Shown: positions 15,797 to 26,272 of the stretch, in pieces | How positions within the stretch are numbered: position 1 is the first letter of the stretch | How the letters are laid out: each line of letters starts with the position of its first letter | Assembly (NCBI RefSeq): GCF_003574445.1 | Contig: NZ_KZ984560.1 | Coordinates: 159,736-223,735 of the forward strand | Direction of reading: 5' to 3' | Origin: Streptomyces sp. YIM 130001 | GTDB lineage: Bacteria; Actinomycetota; Actinomycetes; Streptomycetales; Streptomycetaceae | Length of the DNA stretch: 64,000 bases | Program-made: the position numbers and the translations under genes | The notes under the pieces: model-generated | Database searches by the model: none | Told to the model about the DNA's origin: nothing | Seen by the model: only the letters and a program-made list of their open reading frames with translations

Positions 15797-16678
15797 TCAG
15801 GCGGTGGCCAGCAGCAGATCCTCGCCGCTCGACGGGCGCAGGCCGTCGGTCCGCCCCGCGAAGTAGCGCTCGCCGAGCGAACCTCCCGAGACATGCCGGA
15901 CGTCCGCGAAGCCCGCTTCGCTCGCGAGCGCGAGCATCTCGGTCGGTGTGTAGAAGCTGACGAACGGTGTCCCCGACGCCTGCGCACCCTCCTCGCTCCG
16001 GCGCAGACCGGGGCGATCGGCGGCTTCCAGCAGTTCCGGCGGCAGCAGGAAGGTCATCGCGAGCAGCGACCCGGGCGCGAGTCCGGCGACCTGGCGCAGG
16101 GTGGCCGCGGTGGCGTCCTTGGTGAGGTACATCGTGACGCCGGTGGAGACGACCACCGCAGGCCGGCCCGGATCGAATCCGGCCGCCGCCAGCTTCCGCA
16201 GCCAGTCCTCGTTCCGCTCGAAGTCGACGGGTACCAGGTGCAGCCAGTCCGGGATGCCGAGTCCGAGTTCGTCCAGGCGGCGGCGCTTCCAGGCCTGTGG
16301 ACCCGGCTGGTCGACCTCGAAGACCCCCAGGCGGGAGGCGACTTCGGGCCGGCGCTGGGCGAACGTGTCCAGGCCGGCGCCGAGCACGACGTACTGCGTG
16401 ATGCCGCCGTCGGCCTGCTCGACGATCAGATCCTCGATGAACCGGGCGCGGGCCACGATCGACGCCCGGAACCCGCTGGTGGCTCCCGGATCCATGTCCG
16501 GGCGCCGCAACCAGTCGGCCCCGGGGTCCACGAGACTGAGCCCGACCTCGTCCTCGAGTACGTGGGGCGGTCGGTCGACGCGGAGGTGCGCGGCGCGCCA
16601 AAGGGCCGTCCGCACCGCGGTGTTGTCGGGCTCCCCGGCCAGGGGCGCGTCCTGCGCTCCGGCCCCCTCCCCCGTCAT
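15797..16678 (-). CDS. SAM-dependent methyltransferase (LCM/TIGR00027 type)
   Basis: 293 residues. ATG 16678 overlaps the stop of the VOC gene as ATGA, which fixes the start. The SAM-binding motif YVVLGAGLDTFAQR and the following EVDQP (acid at strand 2) are characteristic of the leucine-carboxyl-methyltransferase-like family common in actinomycetes. The substrate is unknown. It is the last gene of a three-gene unit with VOC and RHH genes. Confidence 0.88.
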   Translation of the reverse strand: MTGEGAGAQDAPLAGEPDNTAVRTALWRAAHLRVDRPPHVLEDEVGLSLVDPGADWLRRPDMDPGATSGFRASIVARARFIEDLIVEQADGGITQYVVLGAGLDTFAQRRPEVASRLGVFEVDQPGPQAWKRRRLDELGLGIPDWLHLVPVDFERNEDWLRKLAAAGFDPGRPAVVVSTGVTMYLTKDATAATLRQVAGLAPGSLLAMTFLLPPELLEAADRPGLRRSEEGAQASGTPFVSFYTPTEMLALASEAGFADVRHVSGGSLGERYFAGRTDGLRPSSGEDLLLATA

Positions 16679-17055
16679 GACGCGTCCGTCGCGGCCGGTG
16701 CCTGCAGGCTCCACACGCGCCCGTCGGGGTCGCGTACGGTCATCTCCCGGGTGCCGAAGTGGGTGTCCTCGAACGGCGTGACCACCTCGACGCCCGGGCC
16801 CGGCCGGAAGGCCTCCGCGTCCGGCACTCGCATCACGATCTGCGTCCGGGGCTCCTGATCCTCGGGAACCTCGGCGATGAAGAGGTACGGGCCGTCGCCG
16901 TTGCGGAGCCGCCCGGAGTTGTGGTCGGTCTCGAGATCGAGGTCGTAGCCGAGGCCCTGGAAGAACTTCGCGGCGCTGCCCCAGTTGTGCGTGGTGAGGA
17001 AGACCGCCTCGATCCCTTCGGTTCCTGCCGTGCCGTCGCTTTCTGCGGGGGCCAT
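16675..17055 (-). CDS. VOC (glyoxalase/bleomycin-resistance-like) superfamily protein
   Basis: 126 residues from ATG 17055, with AAGGAGAG upstream inside the end of the RHH gene. One glyoxalase-type beta-alpha-beta-beta-beta repeat pattern is visible: AVFLTTHNWGSAAKFFQGLG, FIAEVP and MTVRDPDGRVWSL. Divalent-metal ligands are not clearly all present. Translationally coupled to the methyltransferase. Confidence 0.82.
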   Translation of the reverse strand: MAPAESDGTAGTEGIEAVFLTTHNWGSAAKFFQGLGYDLDLETDHNSGRLRNGDGPYLFIAEVPEDQEPRTQIVMRVPDAEAFRPGPGVEVVTPFEDTHFGTREMTVRDPDGRVWSLQAPAATDAS

Positions 17056-17056
17056 G

Positions 17057-17284
17057 TCAGCTCTCCTTCTCACTGTCGCTGTCGCTGTCGCTGTCGTCCT
17101 CGTCCTCGTTCCCGCTCTCGTCGGGGTGCTCCTGCCGCCCGGGAGTGTCGTCGAGATAGGCGCGCAGAGCGTCGGCGACCAGCGCCGACAGCGACGAACC
17201 CGACTCGATGGCGCGGTACTTGACCTGCTTGATCAGCCCGATCGGCAGGTACACGTTGAACTGCTTGACCTCGTCACCAGCCAT
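17057..17284 (-). CDS. Ribbon-helix-helix (CopG-like) DNA-binding protein
   Basis: 75 residues. The N-terminal strand VKQFNVYLPIGLIKQVKYRA followed by two helices is a ribbon-helix-helix fold. The C-terminus is an acidic Asp/Ser run. It ends 1 bp before the VOC start, so the three genes form one operon with the regulator first. Tandem CTAGCAA repeats just upstream are its likely autoregulatory site. Confidence 0.82.
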   Translation of the reverse strand: MAGDEVKQFNVYLPIGLIKQVKYRAIESGSSLSALVADALRAYLDDTPGRQEHPDESGNEDEDDSDSDSDSEKES

Positions 17285-17292
17285 GAGGCAAT

Positions 17293-17316
17293 GCTAGCAA
17301 TCTAGCAAGCTATATA
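17293..17316. promoter_or_regulatory. Tandem CTAGCAA direct repeats, likely RHH operator
   Basis: GCTAGCAA, TCTAGCAA and GCTATATA follow one another with an 8-bp period, 9 bp upstream of the RHH gene start. RHH proteins typically bind short tandem repeats cooperatively. This is the most AT-rich point in the neighbourhood. Confidence 0.65.
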
Positions 17317-17350
17317 CGACAGCACCACGCGATCCGCCCGACCCAGAGCC

Positions 17351-17370
17351 CGGAGTGAGGATTCACTCCG
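17351..17370. promoter_or_regulatory. Distal TetR operator palindrome
   Basis: CGGAGTGA-GGAT-TCACTCCG, a perfect 8-bp-arm inverted repeat with the same half-site as 17383-17404. It lies 13 bp before the second palindrome. Confidence 0.7.
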
Positions 17371-17379
17371 CTTCATCCA

Positions 17380-17409
17380 TTGACGGAGTGAGTACTCACT
17401 CCGTAGCGT
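17380..17409 (+). promoter_or_regulatory. TetR promoter with overlapping 22-bp palindromic operator
   Basis: TTGACG (-35, 17380-17385) and TAGCGT (-10, 17404-17409) are separated by 18 bp. The perfect 22-bp palindrome ACGGAGTGAGTACTCACTCC(GT), at 17383-17404, fills the spacer. Transcription would begin a few bases before ATG 17417, giving a very short or leaderless mRNA. This is the layout of self-repression. Confidence 0.7.
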
Positions 17410-17416
17410 CGGTGGC

Positions 17417-18043
17417 ATGACGAAGACACCTGCACCCCGTCGCCGCGCCCCCGGCATGAACCCCGGGCAGCGGCGCGAAATGATCATCCAGGCCGCCATC
17501 CCCCTGATCGGCGAATACGGAGCGGCCGTCACCACCAGCAAGATCGCGGCCGCCGCGGGGATCGGCGAGGCCACGATCTTCCGGGTGTTCGCGGACAAGG
17601 ACGAGTTGCTCGCCGCCTGCGTCGCCGCGGCCGTACGACCGGATCACGCGGAGAGCCAACTGGCCTCCATCTCCCTCGAACAACCGCTGGCCGACCGCCT
17701 GGCCGAGGCCGCCGAGGCCCTGCAGGCTCACCTCGCCCGCATCGGCATGGTGGTCGGCTCCCTGCACGCCTCCGGTCATCGCCGGCGCGAGCGGTCGTCC
17801 GGCGAACAGCCCAGAGGCGCGGGCCGCGACGAGTCCCTGGCCGCCCTCCGCGCCTCGGTGGCCGAACTCCTGGCCCCCGACCGGGACTCGCTGCGCCTGC
17901 CTGCCGAACAGATCGCCGCACTCTTCCTCGGCCTGCTCTTCACCCAGCCACGCCAGGACGACGAACCCCAGCTCACCGCACCGGAGTTGGTCGACGTCTT
18001 CCTCAACGGCGCTCTCACCGCACGCCCGGGTGAGTCCTCATGA
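17417..18043 (+). CDS. TetR-family repressor
   Basis: 208 residues. N-terminal helix-turn-helix (about 35-66: TTSKIAAAAGIGEATIFRVF) after a basic Pro-rich start; the C-terminal ligand domain is variable. Its stop overlaps the next ATG (ATGA), so it is co-translated with the DUF6069-like membrane protein that it probably regulates. Two matching GGAGTGA-type operators lie upstream. Confidence 0.9.
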   Translation: MTKTPAPRRRAPGMNPGQRREMIIQAAIPLIGEYGAAVTTSKIAAAAGIGEATIFRVFADKDELLAACVAAAVRPDHAESQLASISLEQPLADRLAEAAEALQAHLARIGMVVGSLHASGHRRRERSSGEQPRGAGRDESLAALRASVAELLAPDRDSLRLPAEQIAALFLGLLFTQPRQDDEPQLTAPELVDVFLNGALTARPGESS

Positions 18044-18477
18044 CGGCGGACACGGGGACCGTCGCCACGTCCACCCGTCGTCGGCGCCGGGCGGGGGTCG
18101 TGCTCGCCGCGACGGGCGCCGCACTGGCCGGCCGGCTGCTCGCGGACCCGCTCCTCGGGCAGGACTTACGGATCACCGAGGGTGAGGGGTCATCTCAACA
18201 GGTCCTGGAAATAGGCCTGTTCCCGGTGATCGTGGCGTCCCTGCTCATCGGCGCGGCAGGCTGGGCGGCGCTCGCGGCGCTCGAACGGTTCACCCGGCGG
18301 GCACGTCCGGTGTGGACCGGGGTGGCCCTGCTCGTGCTCGTCGCCTCGTTCCTGCCGCTCACCGGCACCGGCATGTCCGGCGGCACCCGCGCCTCGCTGG
18401 CCCTGCTGCACCTCGCGGTGGCCGCGGTCCTCATACCGGGGCTGCTGGGCCGCCTGCCTCGATCGTCCACCGGGTAG
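18040..18477 (+). CDS. DUF6069-like four-helix membrane protein
   Basis: 145 residues with four hydrophobic segments (about 20-38, 58-80, 92-110, 118-135) and the RLLADPLLG and VASLLIGAAGWAAL patterns typical of this small actinobacterial family. Function unknown. Coupled to the TetR gene by a 4-bp overlap. The following 270 bp hold only a GC-rich dyad (CCCGGGCCCCGGGCCC region near 18558) and no gene. Confidence 0.75.
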   Translation: MTADTGTVATSTRRRRRAGVVLAATGAALAGRLLADPLLGQDLRITEGEGSSQQVLEIGLFPVIVASLLIGAAGWAALAALERFTRRARPVWTGVALLVLVASFLPLTGTGMSGGTRASLALLHLAVAAVLIPGLLGRLPRSSTG

Positions 18478-18749
18478 CCGAACTACCGGCAAGCCGAACA
18501 ACCGGACAGCCGGACGCGATCCTGCTCGCGAGGCGCCGCCCCGTAGCCGCTCTCAGGGTCCCGGGCCCCGGGCCCCGCCCCATGTAGCCACTTTTTTGTG
18601 GGTACTTGGCGGCGGCTCCCGGCCGGGGGACGCTTACGGGGCGGCCGACGAAGCGAGCGGGACGCAGCGACGGGACGTGCCGGCACCGCAACGGAGAGAG
18701 GGGAAGCGAACGGTGAACCGCGGCAGGACCGACCGGACCGCGGCCGGAG

Positions 18750-19100
18750 TCACGAGGTCCCGGTCGCCCCGGCGAGTCGCTCCAGACGCCGGTGGCCCCA
18801 GTCCGAGACAGGGGCCAGAAGCACGGAGAGCTCCCGGCCGGAGTCCGTCAGGGAGTACTCGGTCTTGAGCGGAAGTACGTCGTGGACCTCGCGGTGTACG
18901 AGCCCGTCGCCCTCCATCTCGCGCAGCGCCTGAGTCAGCACCTTCTCGCTGAGCCCGGGCAGCTGCCGGCGCAGCTCGCTGGGACGGCACGGGCCCGACT
19001 CCAGGATCCAGAGCAGCGCCGTCTTCCACTTCCCGTCGACCACGGCGATCGCGGCGGTCACCCCGCACACGTCCGGGTCCTGGGCTCGACCGCGCGTCAT
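18750..19100 (-). CDS. HxlR-family winged-helix regulator
   Basis: 116 residues. ATG 19100 follows AAAGGGGC. The VVDGKWKTALLWIL segment and the wing region (LSEKVLTQALREMEGDGLV) identify the HxlR/MarR-like family. A single N-terminal Cys (VCGVT), as in redox- or electrophile-sensing members, is present. Divergent from the imine-reductase-like gene across 49 bp of AT-rich DNA, which should be its target. Confidence 0.88.
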   Translation of the reverse strand: MTRGRAQDPDVCGVTAAIAVVDGKWKTALLWILESGPCRPSELRRQLPGLSEKVLTQALREMEGDGLVHREVHDVLPLKTEYSLTDSGRELSVLLAPVSDWGHRRLERLAGATGTS

Positions 19101-19149
19101 TGCTGCCCCTTTCATCACCAATTGCCTTATATTTTACGGGAGTTGCATC

Positions 19150-20082
19150 ATGCCATCGCACGAGCACGAGCCCCAGCCCCAGCCCCGTCCGGGCTCCGCA
19201 CCGCCCGACGCCCGCCCCTCCACCGTCACGGTACTGGGGCTCGGTCCGATGGGCCGGGCGCTCGCGGCCGCCTTCCTGGACGCCGGCCTCGACGTCACCG
19301 TCTGGAACCGGACACCGGGCCGTGACCGCGAGCTCGTCGAGCGCGGAGCGACCGGGGCGGACAGCGCGGAGGCAGCGGTCGCGGCGAGCGGGCTGACCGT
19401 CGTCTGCGTGGTCGACTACGACGCCGCGGACGCCGTGCTGCGCCGCGCCCCGGTCGCCGACGCGCTGAAGGGCCGTACGGTCGTCAATCTCTGCGCCGAC
19501 ACCCCGGGCCGGGCACGGGACACCGCCGTCTGGGCGGCCGAGCACGGTGTGCGCTACCTGGACGGCGCGATCATGACACCGACCACGACCATCGGAACGC
19601 CGCACGCCGTGTTCCTGCACAGCGGCCCCCGCGAGCTCTACGACGAGCACCGCGCCGTCCTCGACCTCCTCGGCGGCACCCACACCCACCTCGGCACCGA
19701 CATCGGCCGGGCGGCGGCGTACGACGTGGCGCTGCTCGACATCTTCTGGACCGCGATGTCCGGGTACGCCCACGCGCTGGCGCTCGCGAAGGCGGAGGGG
19801 GTGAGCGCGCGCGAGCTGGCCCCGTTCGCCCAGGGCATCGGTGCGATCCTGCCGCCGCTCTTCGAGGAGCTGGCGACGGACGTCGACGACGGCTCCTTCT
19901 CCGGCGAGGGCAACCCGATCACCTCGGCGGTGTCGACCATGGCGCACGTCGTGAGCCTGTCCGAGGCCCACGGCATCGACGCGGCCGTGATGCGTGCCGC
20001 GGAGGGCCAGGCCCGGCGGGCGATCGGCCGAGGCCACGCCACGGACGGGTTCAGCCGCGTCACGCAGATCGTGGCTCGCTGA
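19150..20082 (+). CDS. Imine-reductase-like NAD(P)-dependent dehydrogenase
   Basis: 310 residues. The N-terminal Rossmann motif VLGLGPMGRALAAAFLDAG and VWNRTPGR (NADPH phosphate site) are characteristic of the 6-phosphogluconate-dehydrogenase-like imine reductases. The DGAIMTPTTTIGTPHAVFLH stretch follows, and the C-terminal helical dimerisation domain is complete. The physiological substrate is unknown. ATG 19150 follows GGGAG. Confidence 0.85.
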   Translation: MPSHEHEPQPQPRPGSAPPDARPSTVTVLGLGPMGRALAAAFLDAGLDVTVWNRTPGRDRELVERGATGADSAEAAVAASGLTVVCVVDYDAADAVLRRAPVADALKGRTVVNLCADTPGRARDTAVWAAEHGVRYLDGAIMTPTTTIGTPHAVFLHSGPRELYDEHRAVLDLLGGTHTHLGTDIGRAAAYDVALLDIFWTAMSGYAHALALAKAEGVSARELAPFAQGIGAILPPLFEELATDVDDGSFSGEGNPITSAVSTMAHVVSLSEAHGIDAAVMRAAEGQARRAIGRGHATDGFSRVTQIVAR

Positions 20083-20278
20083 CCTCCGGACCGCCCCGGA
20101 ACCCCGTCCCGAGCCCCTCTCCCCTTCGATCACGAATCGAGAAGCGCACCCCACCCGTGCCCGCATACCGTGTGGAGCACGGGCAGCACCACGCGCCCGC
20201 GGCGCCGTCCAGGCGCCGCGGGGGCCCGGGGACACGTCCGCGAGCGCGGACCGCACGACACAGGGAGAGACAACGCGC

Positions 20279-22678
<2,400 letters not shown>

Positions 22679-22680
22679 AC

Positions 22681-22735
22681 CCGCACGACCGCCGCGGTCC
22701 CCGGGGGAGCTCGCCTCGGGACCGTATCCGTGCGG
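22681..22735. terminator. Hairpin between convergent genes
   Basis: CCGCAC/GTGCGG (22681-22686, 22730-22735) encloses GGTCCC/GGGACC (22696-22701, 22718-22723), giving a two-part stem between uvrA-like and NTF2-like genes. No T-run, as usual in Streptomyces. Confidence 0.5.
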
Positions 22736-22741
22736 CAGGAG

Positions 22742-23191
22742 TCAGTTGCGGGGCTCCGGGGCCGGTGCGAGTCCGTCCGCGACCAGCCCCGCGAGGACCG
22801 CCTGACCGAGTGCCTGGACGGCGGACTGCGGGCGGACCATGACCGTGAACTCCTTGATGAGGCCTGCCTCGTCGAACTGGAGCAGGTCCATGCCGTGGAT
22901 CTGTTTCCCTTCCACCGTCGCCCTGAAGATCAGGATCTCCGACGGCGTCGTACTGCCGTCGTGGCTCGTCTCCGCGGAGCCCTCGAACTCGCCGACGTAC
23001 CGGAAGTCCTCGAAGGTGCGAAGCAGTACGCCGAAGAGGCCGAGCACGGCCGGCCTGCCGTCGAACGGGGTGAACTTCACCGGGCTGTAGAGCCGCACGT
23101 CCTCGGTGAACAGGTCCTCGAGCGCGCCGAGTTCCCGCTTCTCGACCGCGGTGCGGAAACGCGCGGCGGTGGTCCTGGCGCTGTCGTCCAT
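22742..23191 (-). CDS. NTF2/SnoaL-like protein
   Basis: 149 residues. The start ARFRTAVEKRELGALEDLFT, the VRLYSPV strand and the alternating hydrophobic strands (IHGMDLLQFDEAGLIKEFTV) fit the cone-shaped NTF2-like fold used by SnoaL cyclases, ketosteroid isomerases and many small unknown proteins. Divergent from the PadR gene across 200 bp, which suggests PadR control. Confidence 0.8.
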   Translation of the reverse strand: MDDSARTTAARFRTAVEKRELGALEDLFTEDVRLYSPVKFTPFDGRPAVLGLFGVLLRTFEDFRYVGEFEGSAETSHDGSTTPSEILIFRATVEGKQIHGMDLLQFDEAGLIKEFTVMVRPQSAVQALGQAVLAGLVADGLAPAPEPRN

Positions 23192-23284
23192 GATCCGGTT
23201 CTCCCTCGCTCGTGCTTGGCGTGCCCGTACTCGCTACGGGGTGCCCGTACTCGGCGGGCCCGTGCTTGGCTCGTACGCGGCTTG

Positions 23285-23318
23285 TACTCAAGGAATTGAA
23301 TAGTCAGATTCTTGAGTA
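23285..23318. promoter_or_regulatory. TACTCAAG/CTTGAGTA inverted repeat, likely PadR operator
   Basis: 8-bp perfect arms at 23285-23292 and 23311-23318 flank an AT-rich centre. The TATGAT at 23317-23322 may be the padR -10. It lies between the divergent NTF2-like and padR genes. The preceding 60 bp repeat GTGCCCGTACTCG twice. Confidence 0.5.
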
Positions 23319-23390
23319 TGATGCATGGGAAGGCCCGGAAGGGAAAGGGCCCGCGTCACCGAGCACACCCCGACACCGAGGAGCCGCCCG

Positions 23391-23960
23391 ATGGCCCTGC
23401 GACATGCCGTGCTCGCGGCACTCGTCGACGGCGAGTTCAGCGGATACCAGCTGGCCAAGGCGTTCGACATCGGCGTCGCGAACTTCTGGCACGCCCTGCC
23501 CCAGCAGCTCTACGCCGAGCTGACCAAGCTGGAGAAGGAAGGCCTGGTCACCGGCCGGCAGGTGGTCCAGGAGACCCGGCCCAACAAGCGCGTCTTCCGG
23601 GTCACCGACACCGGTCTCGCCGAGTTGGAGAGCTTCGCCGAGGCCGCGGCGAAGCCCTCGTTCATCCGCGACGACCTGCTCGTCAAGATCTACGCGGCCG
23701 ACCGCATCGACAGCGGCACCCTCATCGAGCAGCTGGCGGAACGGGCGTCCGCCGCCGAGGCCAAGGCCGCCCTTCTGAACTCGCTGCTCCTGCAGATGCG
23801 CGGCGCCCAGGACGAGGACGAGTTCCTGCGCTCCGGTCCCCGCATCGGCCCCTACCTGACCTGCCTGCGCGGCCTCGCCTTCGAACGCGAGCACCGCGAC
23901 TGGTGCCTGCGGACCGCCGCGGTCCTGAGCGAGAGGCGGACGACCCGTGCCGAACACTGA
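23391..23960 (+). CDS. PadR-family regulator
   Basis: 189 residues from ATG 23391 after GAGGAGCC. N-terminal winged helix (MALRHAVLAALVDGEFSGYQ and FWHALPQQLYAELTKLEKEG) and a C-terminal dimerisation helix pair as in PadR/Vir-type members. It overlaps the SGNH gene by 14 bp and so is co-translated with it. Confidence 0.88.
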   Translation: MALRHAVLAALVDGEFSGYQLAKAFDIGVANFWHALPQQLYAELTKLEKEGLVTGRQVVQETRPNKRVFRVTDTGLAELESFAEAAAKPSFIRDDLLVKIYAADRIDSGTLIEQLAERASAAEAKAALLNSLLLQMRGAQDEDEFLRSGPRIGPYLTCLRGLAFEREHRDWCLRTAAVLSERRTTRAEH

Positions 23961-24726
23961 CTACCTGCGCTACGTCGCCCTCGGAGACAGCCAGACCGAA
24001 GGGCTCGGCGACGGCGACGAGACCACCGGCCTGCGCGGCTGGGCCGACCGCCTGGCCGAACACCTAGCCGCCACCAACCCCGGTCTGCAGTACGCGAACC
24101 TGGCCGTACGAGGACGGGTCGCGGCCCAGATCCGCGCGGAGCAGCTCGGTCCGGCTCTCGACCTGCGTCCCGACCTCGCGAGTGTCGTCGCCGGGGTGAA
24201 CGACCTGCTGCGCCCCCGGTTCGACGCGGCCGAGGTGGTCGGGCAGGTGGAGGAGATGTTCGCCGCCCTGACCGGTGCAGGGGCCCGGGTGGTGACCCTG
24301 ACCTTCCCCGACGTGACGCGCATCGCGCCGCTGGCCCGGCCGGTGCGCTCCCGGGTCCTGGACTACAACGCCCACGTCCGCGCGGCCGCCGCCCGCCACG
24401 GGGTCCTGGTCGCCGAGACCGCGCTGCATCCCGCCGCCGCCGACCGGCGGCTGTGGAGCCCGGACCGCCTGCACCCGGGCCCGCTCGGCCACGAGCGGAT
24501 CGCCGCGGCAGCCGCGCACGCGCTCGGCCTGCCCGGCAGCGACGACTCCTGGACCCTGCCGCTGCCGCCACTGCCGGCGCCTGCGGCACGGCAGGTGGTG
24601 GCGGCGGAGCTGCGGTGGGTGGCGACGTTCCTCGGGCCTTGGCTGGGGCGGCGGGTACGCGGCCGCTCCTCCGGCGACGACCTCCTCGCGAAGCGTCCGC
24701 AGCTGCTGCCGATGGACGTTCGCTAG
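23947..24726 (+). CDS. SGNH/GDSL-type hydrolase
   Basis: 259 residues from GTG 23947. Block I is ALGDSQTEG (Ser nucleophile), block III is VAGVNDLL (GxND) and block V is SPDRLHPGPLGH (DxxH), so the catalytic set is complete. No signal peptide, hence cytoplasmic. Esterase or lipase activity is the family norm. The overlap with padR is unusual and suggests dedicated control. Confidence 0.87.
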   Translation: MPNTDYLRYVALGDSQTEGLGDGDETTGLRGWADRLAEHLAATNPGLQYANLAVRGRVAAQIRAEQLGPALDLRPDLASVVAGVNDLLRPRFDAAEVVGQVEEMFAALTGAGARVVTLTFPDVTRIAPLARPVRSRVLDYNAHVRAAAARHGVLVAETALHPAAADRRLWSPDRLHPGPLGHERIAAAAAHALGLPGSDDSWTLPLPPLPAPAARQVVAAELRWVATFLGPWLGRRVRGRSSGDDLLAKRPQLLPMDVR

Positions 24727-24751
24727 GTCGGGACCTGCGGGGCGGCCCGGG

Positions 24752-25258
24752 TCAGGTCCGGTCCGCAGCTCTCGCCTCGGCCCAAGTGGCGCTCTGGAGA
24801 AAGTAGTTGTCGTAGATCTCCTGGACCTCGAGCAGGCTCTCCGGGGTGACCTCGCCCAGTGCGATGCGCTGCAAGTGGCGGAAGTACTCGAAGCGTTCGA
24901 CACCCGGGGTGATCACGATCAGCAGGTCGGCATCGCAGCCGGGGGCGGCGGCGAAGGCGTGCGGCAGGCCCGGCGGCACCACGACGAGGTTCCCGCGCTC
25001 GGCCGTGACGACCTCGTCGCCGGCGAGCAACTGGGCCTCGCCGTCGAGGAGGTAGAACATCTCGGCGGAGTTCTCGTGCCGGTGCGGGCTCGCCCCGTCC
25101 GCACCGCCCTCGAGGGTGACCCGCTGAGTGGAGAGCGCGCCTCCTGTCGCACTGCTGTCGGCCAGCAGCCGGACAGTGGTGGGCGCGCGTCCGATCACCT
25201 CCGCATCGCTCGAGCGGACGATCACGGACGCATCGAAGTCCGGAACCACCAGTGACAT
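24752..25258 (-). CDS. Cupin-domain protein
   Basis: 168 residues from ATG 25258. The two cupin motifs are readable: a first motif with PHRHENSAEMFYLLDG (His ligands and Glu) and a second with GNLVVVPPGLPHAFAA. The C-terminal helix region (FRHLQRIALGEVTPE) resembles quercetinase/DUF-type small cupins. A metal-dependent dioxygenase or sensor is possible. Confidence 0.82.
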   Translation of the reverse strand: MSLVVPDFDASVIVRSSDAEVIGRAPTTVRLLADSSATGGALSTQRVTLEGGADGASPHRHENSAEMFYLLDGEAQLLAGDEVVTAERGNLVVVPPGLPHAFAAAPGCDADLLIVITPGVERFEYFRHLQRIALGEVTPESLLEVQEIYDNYFLQSATWAEARAADRT

Positions 25259-25302
25259 ATCGGCTCGTACTCCCTTCTGTTGCCGCACGCCCTCACGTGC
25301 GC

Positions 25303-25554
25303 TCACTCGGCGGCCGGGGGCCCCAGCAGAGTCCACAGATGGCCGCAGGCCGCGGCCTGTGTGGCGTGTTCGGCGACGGGCTGGTGGGTGCCGCGTTCGT
25401 AGACGCCGGTTTCCCAGCCGCCGTCCGGCAAGGATCGGAGGTAGACGAAATCGGTTGGAGTGGGGGCGGGTTCATGGACGCCCTCGATCCAGTAGTGCCC
25501 GGCGGGCACCCCGGCCTCCCGGAGTGCCCGCGCGAGTGTGCCGCGGTCGGTCAT
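25303..25554 (-). CDS. Small hypothetical protein downstream of the TNT-domain gene
   Basis: 83 residues from ATG 25554, 40 bp after the TNT gene stop on the same strand. The sequence (ARALREAGVPAGHYWIEGVH, VYLRSLPDGGWETGVYERG) has a compact alpha/beta look, no signal peptide and no cysteines except one near the end. Its position suggests a cytoplasmic partner or immunity protein for the secreted TNT enzyme, but there is no direct evidence. Confidence 0.65.
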   Translation of the reverse strand: MTDRGTLARALREAGVPAGHYWIEGVHEPAPTPTDFVYLRSLPDGGWETGVYERGTHQPVAEHATQAAACGHLWTLLGPPAAE

Positions 25555-25594
25555 GACGTGCTGCAGCGCTCGGCCCCGCGGCGGACGGCGACGG

Positions 25595-26272
25595 TCATGC
25601 GGTGGGTACGCGGGTGAGGTAGCCGTGCTCGAGCAGCCACTTGACGTTGAGCCGCTCGCCGTCGCCCGGGTCGAGGAAGGCCGCGTCGAGCTTGATCTGC
25701 CGACCGCCGCCCGGCTGCTCGAACCAGGGCGCGATGGAGCCCTCCCAGACAACGAACGGCCGGGTCACCCGGTACACGTGATAGTCGCAAGGGAAGCCCG
25801 CCTCCCGGGTGTTGAGGTTCTGCGGCGGCAGCGCGCGCTTCGCGTACGGGTCGCCGGCCGGCGCGAGGTAGCCACCGTACTCGGAGCCGAAGCGGTCCAG
25901 GCGCTCGCCGGGCGCGAGGACCTCGGGTGCCTTGTCCACAGTGCCGTTGACCTCGGCGAAGCCGTCGTTCGGCGGGTACTTCCAGCCACCGCCGGCGGCC
26001 GGACCCTCCCAGTACTTGTCGAGGAACGCCGCGGACGACAGACCGCCGGTGCGGTCGTAGCGGTCGACCAGCGGACCGACCGGCCGCTGCCACTTCTCCG
26101 GCAGCCGCTCCGGACCGAGCCGCTGATCGCCCTCGAACTCGCCCGTGCAGAAGGGCGCGGGGGCGGACGTGGACTCGGCGGCATCGACGGCCGGGGCCGC
26201 CGCGAGAGTCGCGGCCACGCCCAGGGTGGCGAGTACGGCGCGGATCCTCAGGTCGGTACGCGGCTGGTTCAC
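25595..26272 (-). CDS. Secreted TNT-domain protein (predicted NAD(P)-hydrolase toxin-like)
   Basis: 225 residues from GTG 26272 after AGGAGACC. A signal peptide (basic RTDLRIR, then VLATLGVAATLAAAPAVDA) precedes a linker and a TNT fold (about 110-222). The TNT domain shows YGGYLAPAGDPYAKRALPP (Arg/Pro pair), YHVYRVTRP and FEQPGGGRQIK (catalytic-type Gln). This is the family of the tuberculosis necrotizing toxin, an NAD+ glycohydrolase. Two conserved Cys (one at the N-terminus of the mature part, one at PCDYHVY) could form a disulfide. Activity is inferred from family. Confidence 0.82.
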   Translation of the reverse strand: MNQPRTDLRIRAVLATLGVAATLAAAPAVDAAESTSAPAPFCTGEFEGDQRLGPERLPEKWQRPVGPLVDRYDRTGGLSSAAFLDKYWEGPAAGGGWKYPPNDGFAEVNGTVDKAPEVLAPGERLDRFGSEYGGYLAPAGDPYAKRALPPQNLNTREAGFPCDYHVYRVTRPFVVWEGSIAPWFEQPGGGRQIKLDAAFLDPGDGERLNVKWLLEHGYLTRVPTA

